From: Stenocarpella maydis
Taxonomy: Eukaryota; Ascomycota; Sordariomycetes; Diaporthales; Diaporthaceae
Direction of reading: 5' to 3'
DNA length: 59,319 bases
NCBI GenBank assembly: GCA_002270565.1
Contig: NQMI01000010.1
Coordinates: 11,581-70,899, forward strand
The translations under genes were made by a program, and so were the position numbers. This document shows positions 57,671 to 59,319 of the stretch, piece after piece. The first letter of the stretch is position 1, and every line of letters begins with the position of its first letter. The notes below the pieces were generated by a model, which saw only the letters and a list, made by a program, of their open reading frames with translations, was not told the DNA's origin and searched no databases.

Positions 57671-58057
57671 ATGACTACCCCTACTTGCAACCTCCTTTAT
57701 GAACTGGATGAACTTGCTAATAATAAGGCTATGGACCCCTGTGTCTAGGAACTAGTTAATGAGGTTAGGTAGTTGTACCTTCTTATGGAAGGTTAAGCTT
57801 AACATAATGCGGAAGTTGAATAGCTTCAGCAGGAGATTGCTACTCTCTGAGCTAGAGCTAATATTATTAATACCCTAATCCAAATAAAGGAATATATTAA
57901 GCTTAATACTCCAGCCCCTTATAATGGAACTGCTAGATAACTTTAGGTATACCCGATATAGGTTAGGGCCTATTAGTGCTTCTATGGTCTAGATATATAG
58001 TTTAGCGGAAAAAGGGTTATATATGTATCCTCTTTCCTTAAAGGATAAGCTTTAGCT
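57671..58057 (+). pseudogene. RIP-degraded gag start of the gypsy-like element
   Basis: From the ATG at 57671 the frame reads MTTPTCNLLYELDELANNK, then, with several TAG/TAA/TGA codons, a glutamine-rich coiled-coil-like stretch and a KEYIKLNTPAPYNG segment. It matches the left-hand gag (about 9302 downward) in sequence and order. It stops abruptly at the N at 58058, where a different sequence begins. Confidence 0.75.
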
Positions 58058-58058
58058 N

Positions 58059-58480
58059 GCTATAGGCGAGATTACCAGATATATGCCTAGGAAGTTCAAA
58101 TATAAGCCCATAAATCTCCAGTTATAGTCATAAGGTAATTAGAAGGGTTAGGCAAGGCAGGGGTAGATCTAGTTTTTTAGGTTACTAATATTTCTTTTAG
58201 CAGTAAATTAAAAACTAATGATTTTTATCTTACATATAGTCCTAAGAGAAGTATACTTATTTAATTAAAAACATAATATTATCTTAACTTTTTTATATCT
58301 TAACTTTTTTATATCTTAATCTTTTTATATCTTATCCCAGAATTCATATTCCTTTAGCTTAGGGTTATTAGAGTTAATAAGTGGAATATCTATATATAGT
58401 ATTATTCTTTAAGTCTAATTAGCTAAATCTAATAAGTCCAAATTATATAAGCTATCTATATCCAAGTATACTTATACTTG
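58059..58480. other. AT-rich segment after the N
   Basis: No motif recognised. A TATCTTAA-type repeat lies at about 58273-58333. The sequence does not continue the gag before the N. Confidence 0.4.
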
Positions 58481-58489
58481 GGGGACTAT

Positions 58490-59319
58490 CTAGCTAAAAA
58501 GAGACTAGTCTTAGTACTAATTATCATTATCCTGATCAGGGGTAGTGGGATAGAGTATATTATCTAGCATATCTGGGAAGACATTATATCTAGTTACCTC
58601 TAATAGCTTCCTCCCGGTTTATTAACTTTCAGAAGGGTTATCCTCCCAAAGAAAAGGTACTACTAGCTCCCAAATTCCCCTCTTACAGATGAATTTCTTT
58701 AGGCGCATTAGAAGATAAGTCCCATTAATAAGGATCCTATCAGGGGTCCTCAGCTTATACACATTATTGGGCTCAATAGGATCAATAATATAAGGCCTAA
58801 ACCATTAATATATTAGCTTCCAGAATAACAAGTAATCAGATTTCCTCTACTTATCTACAACCAATATAAGGTTATCTTTTATAAAAGGCTCGGGTCTATA
58901 GAATTCCCGATAGGTATCTCTAGCTACTGCCTTTCTTCTTTACTTAGTAACTAACTCCTAAGCATGCAGGATATCTTATTTTAGGTCTAGCAATAAGCGC
59001 AATTAATATTCCAGTACTTAATTAGAGGTTATATAGGGTAACCAGGCTTAAACCCACCAGATAGGGATCTCCATTTTAATACGTAATACTAAATCAAATC
59101 CATAAAGCAAATAGAACAAGCTTTTCTTATGCAACCGCCTTAAGGATATCCAATCAGCAAAAAATATATAAGGAAGGATCTTTTTCTATCTAGTCACACC
59201 CCTATCTAGCATCTTTCCTAAGGCTAATACAATATTAAAGTAGCTATATTCTATAATACTAATCATCCTAGGATTATATATAAATATTCTAATTCAATAT
59301 ACTCTAAGGTATCTAAGGT
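58490..59319 (-). mobile_element. RIP-degraded retrotransposon integrase C-terminal region
   Basis: On the minus strand, segments read LPYIFFADWISLRR, FYLLYGFDLVLRI, AVARDTYREFYR and LILVVDK. Their order matches the end of a Ty3/gypsy-type integrase: the last core helix, then the LLYGxxPVLP segment, then the C-terminal domain. Stop codons interrupt all frames. The element continues beyond the window edge. Whether it belongs to the same family as the pol at 1-2689 cannot be tested, because the two stretches cover different parts of pol. Confidence 0.65.

Overview
The window reads as nuclear DNA of a filamentous ascomycete (Pezizomycotina, probably Sordariomycetes). Genes have short introns (48-130 bp) with fungal CTGAC/CTAAC-type branch sites. 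A Cdc2 kinase with fungal sequence features is present. GC-rich gene blocks alternate sharply with very AT-rich blocks made of transposons broken by C-to-T / G-to-A changes, as left by repeat-induced point mutation (RIP). Isolated N bases (2690, 4406, 7095-7096, 58058) mark scaffold joins.

Layout. 1-12.5 kb: AT-rich, RIP-damaged transposons. These are a Ty3/gypsy-type pol and gag on the minus strand, a duplicated 1,715-bp gag/leader block, a second gypsy-like element with its 5' LTR, and a pogo/Fot1-type transposase split by a solo LTR. 12.5-48.2 kb: GC-rich gene island. 48.2-50.6 kb: AT-rich block with short tandem repeats. 50.6-55.0 kb: small two-gene island. 55.0-59.3 kb: AT-rich block with pogo, LTR/gag and integrase remnants.

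Genes in the main island, left to right: a truncated dynamin-like GTPase (-), the cell-cycle kinase Cdc2/CDK1 (-), an AlkB-type dioxygenase (+), a PCL/Pho80-type cyclin (-), about 11 kb with no recognisable gene, a secreted nucleoside hydrolase (+), a zinc alcohol dehydrogenase (+), a GNAT acetyltransferase (+), an unrecognised 200-residue protein (+), a large secreted subtilisin (+), a VOC/glyoxalase-fold protein (+), and an ABC transporter remnant (-) cut off at the AT-rich edge. The small island holds a BTB protein with a cysteine-rich insertion (+) and a secreted GH27 alpha-galactosidase (-).

How they may work together: the left half has a cell-cycle pair, CDK1 and a PCL-type cyclin 7 kb apart. 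The right half is richer in secreted or small-molecule enzymes (nucleoside hydrolase, subtilisin, alpha-galactosidase, ADH, VOC), which resembles an accessory, nutrient-scavenging compartment beside transposon-rich DNA. No biosynthetic gene cluster, CRISPR array, rRNA or convincing tRNA was seen. Exon boundaries were placed by hand from reading frame, splice signals and family motifs; I ran no searches.
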